DNA of 11,574 nt from RYN-111 sp046723735. Its GTDB lineage: Bacteria > Actinomycetota > Actinomycetes > Mycobacteriales > SCTD01. Numbering within the stretch: the stretch's first letter is position 1; the number at the start of each line of letters is the position of its first letter. The notes beneath the pieces were generated by a model. That model did not search any database. It was not told where the DNA came from and worked only from the letters and a program-made list of their open reading frames with translations. Shown here one piece after another: positions 1-6,652 of the stretch. The stretch lies in assembly GCA_046723735.1 (NCBI GenBank), contig JBKOVB010000011.1:1-11574 (forward strand). Direction: 5' to 3'. Position numbers and translations under genes: made by a program.

Positions 1-2
1 GC

Positions 3-140
3 ATCACGGCCGGCTCGGTCGCCATCCTGGGCAGCATCGTCCTCACGTTCTTCGAGGCGTTCGTGCAGCTGATCCAGGCCTACGTCTTCACCCTCCTGAC
101 CGCGCTCTACATCGGTGGCGCGCTCGCTGACGAGCACTAG
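3..140 (+). CDS. atpB: F1Fo ATP synthase subunit a, C-terminal end (partial)
   Basis: Only the last 45 codons are present; the gene begins before the window. The translation ends in a hydrophobic helix with the pattern FEAFVQLIQAYVFTLLTALY, followed by a short tail ending in ADEH, which is the typical last transmembrane helix of subunit a. Subunit a forms the two proton half-channels beside the c-ring in the membrane. The essential channel arginine lies in an earlier helix outside the window, so it cannot be checked. A 43-nt gap separates the stop from atpE, consistent with one operon. Identification rests on the helix sequence plus the atpE-atpF order that follows. Confidence 0.93.
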   Translation: MTAGSVAILGSIVLTFFEAFVQLIQAYVFTLLTALYIGGALADEH

Positions 141-183
141 CTCCTCAGTCCTCCCCGCACCACACACTCCGAAAGGGACAGCA

Positions 184-390
184 ATGACTGGCAGCCTCAA
201 CATGGTCGGTTACGGCCTCGCGGCCATCGGCCCGGGCGTCGGCATCGGCCTCATCTTCGCCGCCTACATCAGCGGCGTGGCCCGCCAGCCGGAGGCGCGC
301 GGCATGCTCCAGAGCATCGCCATCCTCGGCTTCGCCCTCGCTGAGGCTCTTGCCATCATCGGCATCGGTCTCGCCTTCGCCCTCAAGTAA
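184..390 (+). CDS. atpE: F1Fo ATP synthase subunit c (proteolipid)
   Basis: This 68-residue protein is a helical hairpin of the membrane rotor ring. Helix 1 carries the glycine-rich packing motif (G16, G18, G20, G22). The polar loop is R34-Q35-P36-E37, which contacts gamma and epsilon. Helix 2 carries the ion-binding carboxylate E54. Residue 55 is Ala and residue 21 is Ile rather than the Ser/Thr and Gln of sodium-binding rings, so proton coupling is inferred. I chose the ATG at 184 because the purine-rich AAAGGGA (172-178) sits just upstream and the protein then has normal family length. An in-frame upstream start at 115 lies inside atpB and is not needed. The gene lies between atpB and atpF. 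Confidence 0.97.
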   Translation: MTGSLNMVGYGLAAIGPGVGIGLIFAAYISGVARQPEARGMLQSIAILGFALAEALAIIGIGLAFALK

Positions 391-395
391 CCGCC

Positions 396-956
396 GTGCT
401 CTCCATCGGAGCCGCCGCGGTCCTCGCCGAGGACAACGAGGACTTCAACCCCCTCCTGCCGCACACCGCCGAGATCATCGTCGGTGCCACGGCCTTCATC
501 CTGCTGTTCCTGTTCCTGCGCAAGTTCGTCTTCCCGCGGTTCGAGGCGGCGTACGCCGCCCGCACCGAGGCGATCGAGGGCGGGATCAAGAAGGCGGAGG
601 AGGCGCAGGCGGAGGCGGCCGCTGCCCTCGAGCGGTACACGGCGCAGCTCGCCGAGGCCCGCACCGAGGCGGCGCGCATCCGTGATGAGGCACGGGCCGA
701 GGGCAAGCAGATCGTCGACCAGCTCACGGCCGAGGCTCGCGAGTCCGCGGCCCGCATCACGGCGCAGAGCGAGGCGGCGCTGGCCGCGCAGCGGCAGCAG
801 GTCGTGGGCTCGCTGCGCGCCGAGATCGGCACGCTGGCGGTCCAGCTCGCCGAGCGCGTCGTGGGCGAGTCCCTCGCCGACGACGACCGCGCGCGTCGCG
901 TCGTCGACCGCTTCCTCGCCGACCTCGACCAGGCGCCGACCGGGACGGCCTCCTGA
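396..956 (+). CDS. atpF: F1Fo ATP synthase subunit b (peripheral stalk)
   Basis: This 186-residue protein anchors the stator stalk that holds F1 against rotation. A short N-terminus leads to the NPLLPHTAE motif (residues 18-26), typical of actinobacterial b subunits. One membrane helix follows (about 26-43), then KFVFPRFE at the membrane exit. The rest is a long Ala/Glu/Arg-rich helix (about 55-160) with the spacing expected of a right-handed coiled coil. The start is GTG, only 5 nt after the atpE stop with no clear Shine-Dalgarno site, so translation is probably coupled to atpE. It is a separate b subunit, unlike the mycobacterial b-delta fusion. The stop overlaps the next start. Confidence 0.96.
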   Translation: MLSIGAAAVLAEDNEDFNPLLPHTAEIIVGATAFILLFLFLRKFVFPRFEAAYAARTEAIEGGIKKAEEAQAEAAAALERYTAQLAEARTEAARIRDEARAEGKQIVDQLTAEARESAARITAQSEAALAAQRQQVVGSLRAEIGTLAVQLAERVVGESLADDDRARRVVDRFLADLDQAPTGTAS

Positions 957-1771
957 TGTACGGCGCGAGCCGCGAGTCGCTCGTCACGGTCCGCGAGGCC
1001 CTCACGAGCCTCGCCGACGGGGCGGACGCCGCCACCCTCGGCGAGATCTCCGAGGACCTGTTGGCCGTCGTCCGGCTGCTGGACCGGGAGGGCAGCCTGC
1101 GTCGCACGCTGGGTGACCCTGCGCTCCAGCCCCGGGCGAAGGAGCAGCTCGTCAGCGGGCTGCTCGGCGACCAGCTCCGTGCGGAGGCGCTGGCTCGGGT
1201 GGTGCAGGCCACCGGCCTGCGCTGGAGCAGCTCGCGCGACCTCGTCGACGCCCTCGAGGACCTGGCCGTCACGGCGGCCTTCCTCCAGGCCCAGAAGGAC
1301 GGCGAGCTCGACCGCGTGCAGGACGAGCTGTTCCGGTTCGACCGCGCGGTCGCGGCCTCGCCGGAGCTGCGTGCCACGCTCACCGACCGGGGGCTCGCCG
1401 ACGACCGCAAGCGGGCGCTGCTGGACGGCCTGCTCGAGGGCAAGGCGGCGGACGTCACGCGTCGGGTGGTCGAGACGCTTGTGCTGCTCCCGCGGGGGCG
1501 CACACTGGAGGACGGCCTCGAGCAGTACGGCCAGCTGGCCGCGGCGGTCCGTGTCCGCACCCTCGCCACCGTCACCTCGGCGGTGCCGCTCGACGAGGCG
1601 CAGCGCGAGCGGCTCGCGGCCTCGCTGACCGCGCAGCTGGGCCGCCAGGTGCAGCTGCAGGTCGAGGTCGACCCGAGGGTGGTCGGCGGTGTCCTCGTCC
1701 GCGTCGGCGAAGAGGTCATCGACGGATCCATCCGGCACCGGCTGGCCCAGGCCGCCAGGGCCATCAGCTAG
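956..1771 (+). CDS. atpH: F1Fo ATP synthase subunit delta
   Basis: This 271-residue protein links the top of the alpha3beta3 head to the b stalk. It has the long actinobacterial form, with roughly 90 residues more than the E. coli protein (177). The C-terminal part carries the family pattern: ATVTSAVPL (about 203-211), then VDPRVVGGVLVRVGEEVIDGS near the end, which matches the conserved D-P-x-(V/L)-x-G-G motif. LDREGSLRR and SRDLVDALEDLA also match actinobacterial delta proteins as I recall them. The ATG overlaps the atpF stop as TGATG (954-958) and has no Shine-Dalgarno site, so reinitiation after atpF is likely. A 59-nt gap separates it from atpA. Confidence 0.95.
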   Translation: MYGASRESLVTVREALTSLADGADAATLGEISEDLLAVVRLLDREGSLRRTLGDPALQPRAKEQLVSGLLGDQLRAEALARVVQATGLRWSSSRDLVDALEDLAVTAAFLQAQKDGELDRVQDELFRFDRAVAASPELRATLTDRGLADDRKRALLDGLLEGKAADVTRRVVETLVLLPRGRTLEDGLEQYGQLAAAVRVRTLATVTSAVPLDEAQRERLAASLTAQLGRQVQLQVEVDPRVVGGVLVRVGEEVIDGSIRHRLAQAARAIS

Positions 1772-1830
1772 ACGGCGCCCCCCAAAGTCAGAACGTCTTC
1801 AGCACCGAACAGTCGCAGAGAGCAGGAGCC

Positions 1831-3477
1831 ATGACGGAGCTCAGCATCCGGCCGGACGAGATCCGGGACGCGATCGAGCGCTATGTCTCGTCGTACACGC
1901 CGGAGACCACCCGCGAGGAGGTCGGGCGGGTCATCGAGACCGGTGACGGCATCGCGCGGGTCGAGGGCCTGCAGGCCACCATGACGAACGAGCTGCTCGA
2001 GTTCCAGGGCGGCGTGCTCGGCCTCGCGCTCAACCTCGACGAGCGCGAGATCGGCTGCGTCATCCTCGGCGACGCGACCGGCATCGAGGAGGGCCAGGAG
2101 GTCCGTCGTACCGGCGAGGTGCTCTCGGTACCCGTCGGCGACGGCTACCTGGGTCGCGTCGTCGACCCGCTCGGCAACCCGCTCGACGGGAAGGGCGAGA
2201 TCGCCACCGAGGCCCGCCGCATCCTCGAGCTGCAGGCGCCCAGCGTCGTGCAGCGCCAGCCCGTCGTCGAGCCGCTCCAGACCGGCATCAAGGCCATCGA
2301 CGCGATGACCGCCATCGGCCGTGGCCAGCGCCAGCTCATCATCGGCGACCGTCAGACCGGCAAGACCGCCGTCGCGCTCGACGCCATCATCAACCAGCGC
2401 GACAACTGGAAGAGCGGCGACCCGAAGAAGCAGGTCAAGTGCATCTACGTCGCCATCGGCCAGAAGGCCTCCACGGTGGCGCAGCTCGTGGCCCGGCTGG
2501 AGGAGACCGGCGCGCTCGAGTACACGACCGTCGTCGCGGCCAACGCCTCCGAGCCGGCCGGCTTCAAGTACATGGCGCCGTACACCGGCTCGGCCATCGG
2601 CCAGCACTGGATGTACCAGGGCCAGCACGTCCTCATCGTCTTCGACGACCTGACCAAGCAGGCCGACGCCTACCGCGCGATCTCGCTGCTCCTGCGTCGC
2701 CCGCCGGGCCGCGAGGCGTACCCCGGTGACGTCTTCTACCTGCACAGCCGGCTGCTCGAGCGCTGCGCGAAGCTCTCGGACGAGCTCGGCGGCGGCTCGA
2801 TGACCGGCCTGCCGATCATCGAGACGAAGGGCAACGACGTCTCGGCGTTCATCCCGACCAACGTCATCTCCATCACCGACGGCCAGATCTTCCTCGAGAC
2901 GGACCTGTTCAACTCCGGTGTCCGCCCCGCCATCAACGTCGGCATCTCGGTCTCCCGCGTCGGCGGCAACGCGCAGGTCAAGGCGATGAAGTCGGTCGCC
3001 GGCCGCCTGCGCCTCGACCTCGCGCAGTACCGCGAGCTGGAGGCCTTCTCGGCCTTCGCCTCCGACCTCGACAAGGCGTCGAAGGCCCAGCTCGAGCGCG
3101 GTCAGCGCCTCGTCGAGCTGCTCAAGCAGCCGCAGTACTCGCCGTACGCGGTCGAGCGGCAGGTCGTGTCGATCTGGGCCGGCACCAACGGCAAGCTCGA
3201 CAACGTCCCGGTCAAGGACATCCCGCGCTTCGAGTCCGAGCTGCTCGACTTCGTCGGGCGCAGCCACCAGGGCATCTACGACGCCATCACCCAGACCGGC
3301 AAGCTCGACGACGACACCGTCGAGCAGCTGGAGAAGGCCGTCGACGAGTTCTCGCGGCAGTTCCAGACCAGCGAGGGCAAGCCGCTGGTGAACGAGCCGC
3401 CGGTCGAGGCCATGGACGCCGAGGCCGAGGGCCAGGAGAAGATCACCGCCTACAAGCCGGCTCCCGAGAAGAAGTAG
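1831..3477 (+). CDS. atpA: F1Fo ATP synthase subunit alpha
   Basis: This 548-residue protein is the non-catalytic nucleotide-binding subunit of the F1 head. The Walker A motif is GDRQTGKT (172-179) and the Walker B strand is LIVFDD (268-273). The VSRVGG segment gives the arginine finger R376, which reaches into the beta catalytic site. The N-terminal beta-barrel, central RecA-like domain and C-terminal helical bundle are all complete. The start is supported by AGGAG at 1824-1828. The protein runs about 35 residues past the E. coli length (513), ending in an acidic and then Lys-rich tail (VEAMDAEAEG...PAPEKK). A comparable tail in mycobacteria is reported to suppress ATP hydrolysis. The gene lies 59 nt after atpH and 3 nt before atpG. 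Confidence 0.98.
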   Translation: MTELSIRPDEIRDAIERYVSSYTPETTREEVGRVIETGDGIARVEGLQATMTNELLEFQGGVLGLALNLDEREIGCVILGDATGIEEGQEVRRTGEVLSVPVGDGYLGRVVDPLGNPLDGKGEIATEARRILELQAPSVVQRQPVVEPLQTGIKAIDAMTAIGRGQRQLIIGDRQTGKTAVALDAIINQRDNWKSGDPKKQVKCIYVAIGQKASTVAQLVARLEETGALEYTTVVAANASEPAGFKYMAPYTGSAIGQHWMYQGQHVLIVFDDLTKQADAYRAISLLLRRPPGREAYPGDVFYLHSRLLERCAKLSDELGGGSMTGLPIIETKGNDVSAFIPTNVISITDGQIFLETDLFNSGVRPAINVGISVSRVGGNAQVKAMKSVAGRLRLDLAQYRELEAFSAFASDLDKASKAQLERGQRLVELLKQPQYSPYAVERQVVSIWAGTNGKLDNVPVKDIPRFESELLDFVGRSHQGIYDAITQTGKLDDDTVEQLEKAVDEFSRQFQTSEGKPLVNEPPVEAMDAEAEGQEKITAYKPAPEKK

Positions 3478-3480
3478 GTC

Positions 3481-4383
3481 GTGGGAGCCCAGCTTCGGGT
3501 CTACCGACGGCGCATCAAGGCCGTCCAGTCGACCAAGAAGATCACCAAGGCGATGGAGCTCATCGCCGCGTCGCGCATCGCGAAGGCGCAGGCGGCCGTC
3601 AAGGCCGCCCGACCCTACGAGCGTGAGATCACGCGGGTGCTCTCCGCGTTGGCGTCGCAGTCGACGATCGACCACCCGCTGGTCAACGCGAAGCCGAACC
3701 CGAAGCGCGCCGCGGTGCTGGTCATCGCCAGCGACCGCGGTCTCGCCGGCGGCTACAGCTCCAACGCCCTCAAGCAGGCCGAGGCGCTGAGCAGCCTGCT
3801 GCGCGAGGAGGGCAAGGAGCCGGTCACGTACCTCGTCGGCCGCAAGGCGCAGGCCTACTACCGCTTCCGCGGGCGGCCCGTCGAGGACAGCTGGACCGGG
3901 TTCTCCGAGCGTCCGGCGTACGACGACGCGAAGGCCGTGGCGGACACGCTCATCGAGGCGTTCCTGCGCGACAGCGACGAGAACGGCGTCGACGAGATCC
4001 ACATCGTGTACACCGAGTACCTCTCCGCCCTCACCCAGCGCCCGGTGGCCGCACGTGTGCTGCCGCTGGTCGTGGAGGAGTCCGACGCGCCGCCGCCGGA
4101 CGGCCCGCTCCCGCTCTACGAGTTCGAGCCGGCCCCGGAGGCGCTGCTGGACGCGCTGCTCCCGCGGTACGTCGAGACGCGGGTCTACGCCGCCCTGCTG
4201 GCGTCCGCGGCCTCGGAGTCGGCCTCGCGGCGCCGGGCCATGAAGGCCGCGACCGACAACGCGGAAGAGCTCATCAAGTCGCTCACCCGAGCGGCGAACT
4301 CGGCACGGCAGGCCGAGATCACCCAGGAGATCAGCGAGATCGTCGGCGGCGCGAGCGCGCTCGCCGCGGCAGGGAGTGAGTGA
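3481..4383 (+). CDS. atpG: F1Fo ATP synthase subunit gamma
   Basis: This 300-residue protein is the central rotor shaft. The N-terminal helix carries the family pattern RRRIKAVQSTKKITKAMELI. The C-terminal helix carries RRAMKAATDNAEELI, then the strongly conserved RQAEITQEISEIVGGASAL (about 276-294). Between the globular domain and the C-terminal helix there is an acidic, proline-rich stretch (about 198-217, with EESDAPPPDGP). It makes the protein a little longer than E. coli gamma (287). The start is GTG, 3 nt after the atpA stop, with only a weak purine run (AAGTAGG) before it, so coupling to atpA is likely. The 3' end meets the atpD start region. Confidence 0.97.
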   Translation: MGAQLRVYRRRIKAVQSTKKITKAMELIAASRIAKAQAAVKAARPYEREITRVLSALASQSTIDHPLVNAKPNPKRAAVLVIASDRGLAGGYSSNALKQAEALSSLLREEGKEPVTYLVGRKAQAYYRFRGRPVEDSWTGFSERPAYDDAKAVADTLIEAFLRDSDENGVDEIHIVYTEYLSALTQRPVAARVLPLVVEESDAPPPDGPLPLYEFEPAPEALLDALLPRYVETRVYAALLASAASESASRRRAMKAATDNAEELIKSLTRAANSARQAEITQEISEIVGGASALAAAGSE

Positions 4384-4387
4384 CCAG

Positions 4388-5833
4388 ATGACCATCACCG
4401 CAGACACCACGAGTGCGGCGAAGACCGGCGGGACGGGCCGCGTCGCGCGCGTCATCGGCCCGGTCGTCGACGTCGAGTTCGCGCCGGACTCCATGCCGGA
4501 GATCTACAACGCGCTCACCGTCGAGCGGACCCTGGGCGACGAGACCGTGACGCTGACCCTCGAGGTCGCGCAGCACATCGGCGACAACCTGGTGCGCGCG
4601 ATCTCGATGCAGCCGACCGACGGCCTCGTCCGCGGCGCCGCGGTGACCGACACCGGCGCGCCGATCTCGGTGCCCGTCGGCGACGTCACCAAGGGCCACG
4701 TCTTCAACGCCCTGGGCAAGCCGCTCGACGTCGCGGAGTCCACCCTGGACATCCAGACCCGTTGGCCCATCCACCGGCAGTCGCCGGCGTTCGACACGCT
4801 CGAGTCGAAGACCGAGATGTTCACCACGGGCATCAAGGTCGTCGACCTGCTCGCGCCGTACGTCCGCGGTGGCAAGATCGGCCTGTTCGGCGGTGCCGGC
4901 GTCGGCAAGACCGTCGTCATCCAGGAGATGATCCGCCGCGTCGCCAAGGAGTTCGGTGGCGTGTCGGTGTTCGCCGGCGTCGGCGAGCGCACCCGTGAGG
5001 GCAACGACCTGTTCGGCGAGATGACCGAGTCCGGCGTCATCAACGACACCGCGCTCGTCTTCGGCCAGATGGACGAGCCGCCGGGCACGCGGCTGCGCGT
5101 CGCGCTGTCGGCGCTGACGATGGCGGAGTACTTCCGCGACGTGCAGAAGCAGGACGTGCTCCTGTTCATCGACAACATCTTCCGCTTCACGCAGGCCGGT
5201 TCCGAGGTGTCGACCCTGCTCGGCCGCATGCCCAGCGCCGTCGGCTACCAGCCGACCCTCGCCGACGAGATGGGTGTGCTCCAGGAGCGCATCACCTCGA
5301 CGCGCGGCCACTCGATCACCTCGCTGCAGGCGATCTACGTGCCCGCCGACGACATCACCGACCCGGCGCCGCACAACGCGTTCACCCACCTCGACGCCAC
5401 CACGGTGCTCTCGCGGTCGATCGCCGAGCTCGGCATCTACCCGGCCGTGGACCCGCTCGACTCCACGTCGCGCATCCTCGACCCGAAGTACATCGGCGAC
5501 GAGCACTACAACGTCGCCCGTGAGGTGCAGCGGATCCTGCAGAAGTACAAGGAGCTGCAGGACATCATCGCCATCCTCGGCATCGACGAGCTCTCCGAGG
5601 AGGACAAGGTCCTCGTCAACAGGGCCCGTCGGATCCAGCGCTTCCTGTCGCAGCCCTTCTTCGTCGCCGAGCAGTTCACCGGTCAGCCCGGCAAGTTCGT
5701 GTCGCTCGACGAGACGATCGACAGCTTCAAGAAGCTGACCCAGGGCGACCTGGACCACCTGCCCGAGCAGGCGTTCTTCCTCTGCGGTGGTCTCGACGAC
5801 GTCGAGGCCAACGCCAAGAAGCTCGCCGGCTAG
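4388..5833 (+). CDS. atpD: F1Fo ATP synthase subunit beta
   Basis: This is the catalytic subunit of the F1 head, 481 residues from this start. The P-loop is GGAGVGKT (168-175). The catalytic glutamate lies in GERTREG (E200, equivalent to E. coli E181). The Walker B strand is LLFID (258-262), and the torque-transmitting DELSEED motif is at 400-406. An alternative GTG at 4376 overlaps the atpG stop by 8 nt and adds only MSDQ. I prefer the ATG at 4388 because GGAG (4373-4376) sits 11 nt before it, while the GTG has no room for a ribosome site. Two hairpins follow the stop, and atpC does not come next as it usually does. Confidence 0.97.
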   Translation: MTITADTTSAAKTGGTGRVARVIGPVVDVEFAPDSMPEIYNALTVERTLGDETVTLTLEVAQHIGDNLVRAISMQPTDGLVRGAAVTDTGAPISVPVGDVTKGHVFNALGKPLDVAESTLDIQTRWPIHRQSPAFDTLESKTEMFTTGIKVVDLLAPYVRGGKIGLFGGAGVGKTVVIQEMIRRVAKEFGGVSVFAGVGERTREGNDLFGEMTESGVINDTALVFGQMDEPPGTRLRVALSALTMAEYFRDVQKQDVLLFIDNIFRFTQAGSEVSTLLGRMPSAVGYQPTLADEMGVLQERITSTRGHSITSLQAIYVPADDITDPAPHNAFTHLDATTVLSRSIAELGIYPAVDPLDSTSRILDPKYIGDEHYNVAREVQRILQKYKELQDIIAILGIDELSEEDKVLVNRARRIQRFLSQPFFVAEQFTGQPGKFVSLDETIDSFKKLTQGDLDHLPEQAFFLCGGLDDVEANAKKLAG

Positions 5834-5846
5834 GCACCAGCGCACT

Positions 5847-5863
5847 GACGCCCGAAGGGCGTC
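5847..5863 (+). terminator. Hairpin after atpD, first of a tandem pair
   Basis: GACGCCC (5847-5853) and GGGCGTC (5857-5863) are perfect complements around a GAA triloop, starting 14 nt after the atpD stop. There is no U-run after it, which is common for terminator-like hairpins in high-GC actinobacteria. It could instead act as an mRNA 3'-end stabiliser or processing site. Confidence 0.6.
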
Positions 5864-5875
5864 CATGTCCAGCGC

Positions 5876-5909
5876 GGAGGCCGGGTTCCCTCGGAGGGGC
5901 CCGGCCTTC
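5876..5909 (+). terminator. Strong hairpin terminator after atpD, second of the pair
   Basis: A 10-bp stem (5876-5885 with 5900-5909, one G-T pair) is built on GGCCGGG/CCCGGCC. It encloses an inner 4-bp stem CCCT/AGGG with a CGG loop. The sequence after it is TTCGTCGT rather than a U-tract. Its position between atpD and the next gene suggests it ends, or strongly reduces, atp operon transcription. Confidence 0.7.
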
Positions 5910-5929
5910 GTCGTACCCGCCCCTCCGCG

Positions 5930-5979
5930 TTGCGTCCTCCCGCTCACGCGGACTGTCGGGGCAGGTTCGTAGGACGCAA
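5930..5979. repeat. 9-bp inverted repeat in the atpD-HIT intergenic region
   Basis: TTGCGTCCT (5930-5938) and AGGACGCAA (5971-5979) are exact reverse complements with 32 nt between them. The element lies after the terminator pair and upstream of the HIT-like gene. It could be a regulator-binding site or the stem of an RNA structure in the 5' region. Nothing else in the sequence decides between these. The whole intergenic stretch (5834-6041) otherwise contains no gene that I can support. Confidence 0.45.
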
Positions 5980-6041
5980 GGACAAGGGGGTACGGCGGGT
6001 CACGGGCGTCCTCGGTCGCCGAACCCGGTTGGATGTCGGGC

Positions 6042-6581
6042 ATGACGCATCCGTGGGTCGGGATCGACGACGACAGCCCGGTCAAGGAGCTCAGCCAGCC
6101 CGTGATACCGGAACCGCCTCGCCACGGAGAAGGCGACAACGGGCCGTGCGATGCCTGCCTCGACGACAAGCCGGAAGAGGTGGTGATCTACCGCGACGAG
6201 CTGTGGCGGGTGTTCGCCATCGAGGGGTTCGCGCTCGCGGGCACCTGCCTGGTCGTCTCCAACCGCCATGCCGACGGGATCACGGGTCTGGACGCCGAGG
6301 AGCTCGCGTCCTTCGGGCCGCTGGTCGCCCGCATCAGCAAGGCCTTGGAAGACCGCCCGTGTGGCGCGCCGGGCTTCGGCGACGGTCGCGTGGGGCGGGT
6401 GCACGTGCACCTCTGGAACGACGGGGGCGCCCACTTCCACGCCTGGCTGGTCCCGCGGCCGTTGGGGTACCTGGACATGCGGGGCTCGTTCCTCGTCGAG
6501 TGGGCGGAGGGGCTGCCGCCCGCATCGCACGAGGAGGTCGTGGCGGCCGCGGCCGACCTGCGGTCCCGGCTCCGGCCCTGA
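6042..6581 (+). CDS. HIT-fold-like protein (nucleotide hydrolase/transferase superfamily)
   Basis: This 179-residue protein is soluble, with no signal peptide or membrane segment. A CxxC pair (C36, C39) resembles the zinc-binding start of many HIT proteins. NRHADGITGL (75-84) matches the usual (K/N)RH...L segment. GGAHFHAWLVPR (128-139) aligns with the HIT triad H-x-H-x-H followed by a P-R. The first two positions are His (131, 133; the second would be the nucleophile), but the third is Trp135. Function is therefore uncertain: it may be an Ap4A-type hydrolase, a transferase, or a divergent non-catalytic member. An in-frame ATG at 6033 would add three residues. I prefer 6042 because TTGGAT (6029-6034) sits 7 nt before it, like the other promoters here. 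It separates atpD from atpC. Confidence 0.8.
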   Translation: MTHPWVGIDDDSPVKELSQPVIPEPPRHGEGDNGPCDACLDDKPEEVVIYRDELWRVFAIEGFALAGTCLVVSNRHADGITGLDAEELASFGPLVARISKALEDRPCGAPGFGDGRVGRVHVHLWNDGGAHFHAWLVPRPLGYLDMRGSFLVEWAEGLPPASHEEVVAAAADLRSRLRP

Positions 6582-6594
6582 TCGGCGCTGCCAG

Positions 6595-6600
6595 TAGGAT
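6595..6600 (+). promoter_or_regulatory. Candidate -10 element for atpC
   Basis: TAGGAT fits the actinobacterial TANNNT -10 pattern and lies in the 71-nt gap between the HIT-like gene and atpC. No clear -35 is visible. It would give a leader of about 45 nt. Terminators after atpD make a separate promoter for atpC plausible. Confidence 0.45.
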
Positions 6601-6622
6601 GAGCGCACATCCCTGCGAGCGA

Positions 6623-6639
6623 GTCGCCTGACCGGCGAC
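6623..6639 (+). promoter_or_regulatory. Leader hairpin just upstream of the atpC ribosome site
   Basis: GTCGCC (6623-6628) pairs perfectly with GGCGAC (6634-6639) around a 5-nt loop (TGACC). The stem ends 3 nt before the GGAGG Shine-Dalgarno site. It does not cover that site, so it may keep it exposed or simply be chance in GC-rich DNA. Confidence 0.35.
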
Positions 6640-6642
6640 GGT

Positions 6643-6647
6643 GGAGG
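6643..6647 (+). promoter_or_regulatory. Shine-Dalgarno site that fixes the atpC start
   Basis: A perfect GGAGG sits 5 nt before GTG 6653. It lies inside the first codons of a longer reading frame starting at GTG 6641, so it argues for 6653 as the real start. It is one of the strongest ribosome sites in the window. Confidence 0.8.
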
Positions 6648-6652
6648 ACAAC

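Noticed and set aside
383..1738. A 451-codon open frame on the minus strand opposite atpF and atpH
   Set aside because: It is antisense to two conserved subunits, and its sequence shows only low-complexity Arg/Ala composition.
1772..1830. Possible internal promoter or terminator between atpH and atpA
   Set aside because: The 59-nt gap holds a good ribosome site but no convincing hairpin or TANNNT element, so it is read as an ordinary operon spacer.
1768..4494. A 908-codon open frame on the minus strand opposite atpA and atpG
   Set aside because: It is antisense to well-identified genes, is rich in Arg, Leu, Asp and Val repeats typical of GC-rich shadow frames, and shows no domain or ribosome site.
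4331..6169. A 612-codon open frame on the minus strand opposite atpD
   Set aside because: It has the same shadow-frame composition, and the opposite strand carries a complete beta subunit with all motifs.
5930..6631. A 233-codon + strand frame across the HIT-like gene
   Set aside because: It is Arg/Gly-rich with no recognisable motif, while the overlapping frame at 6042 carries the HIT signature.
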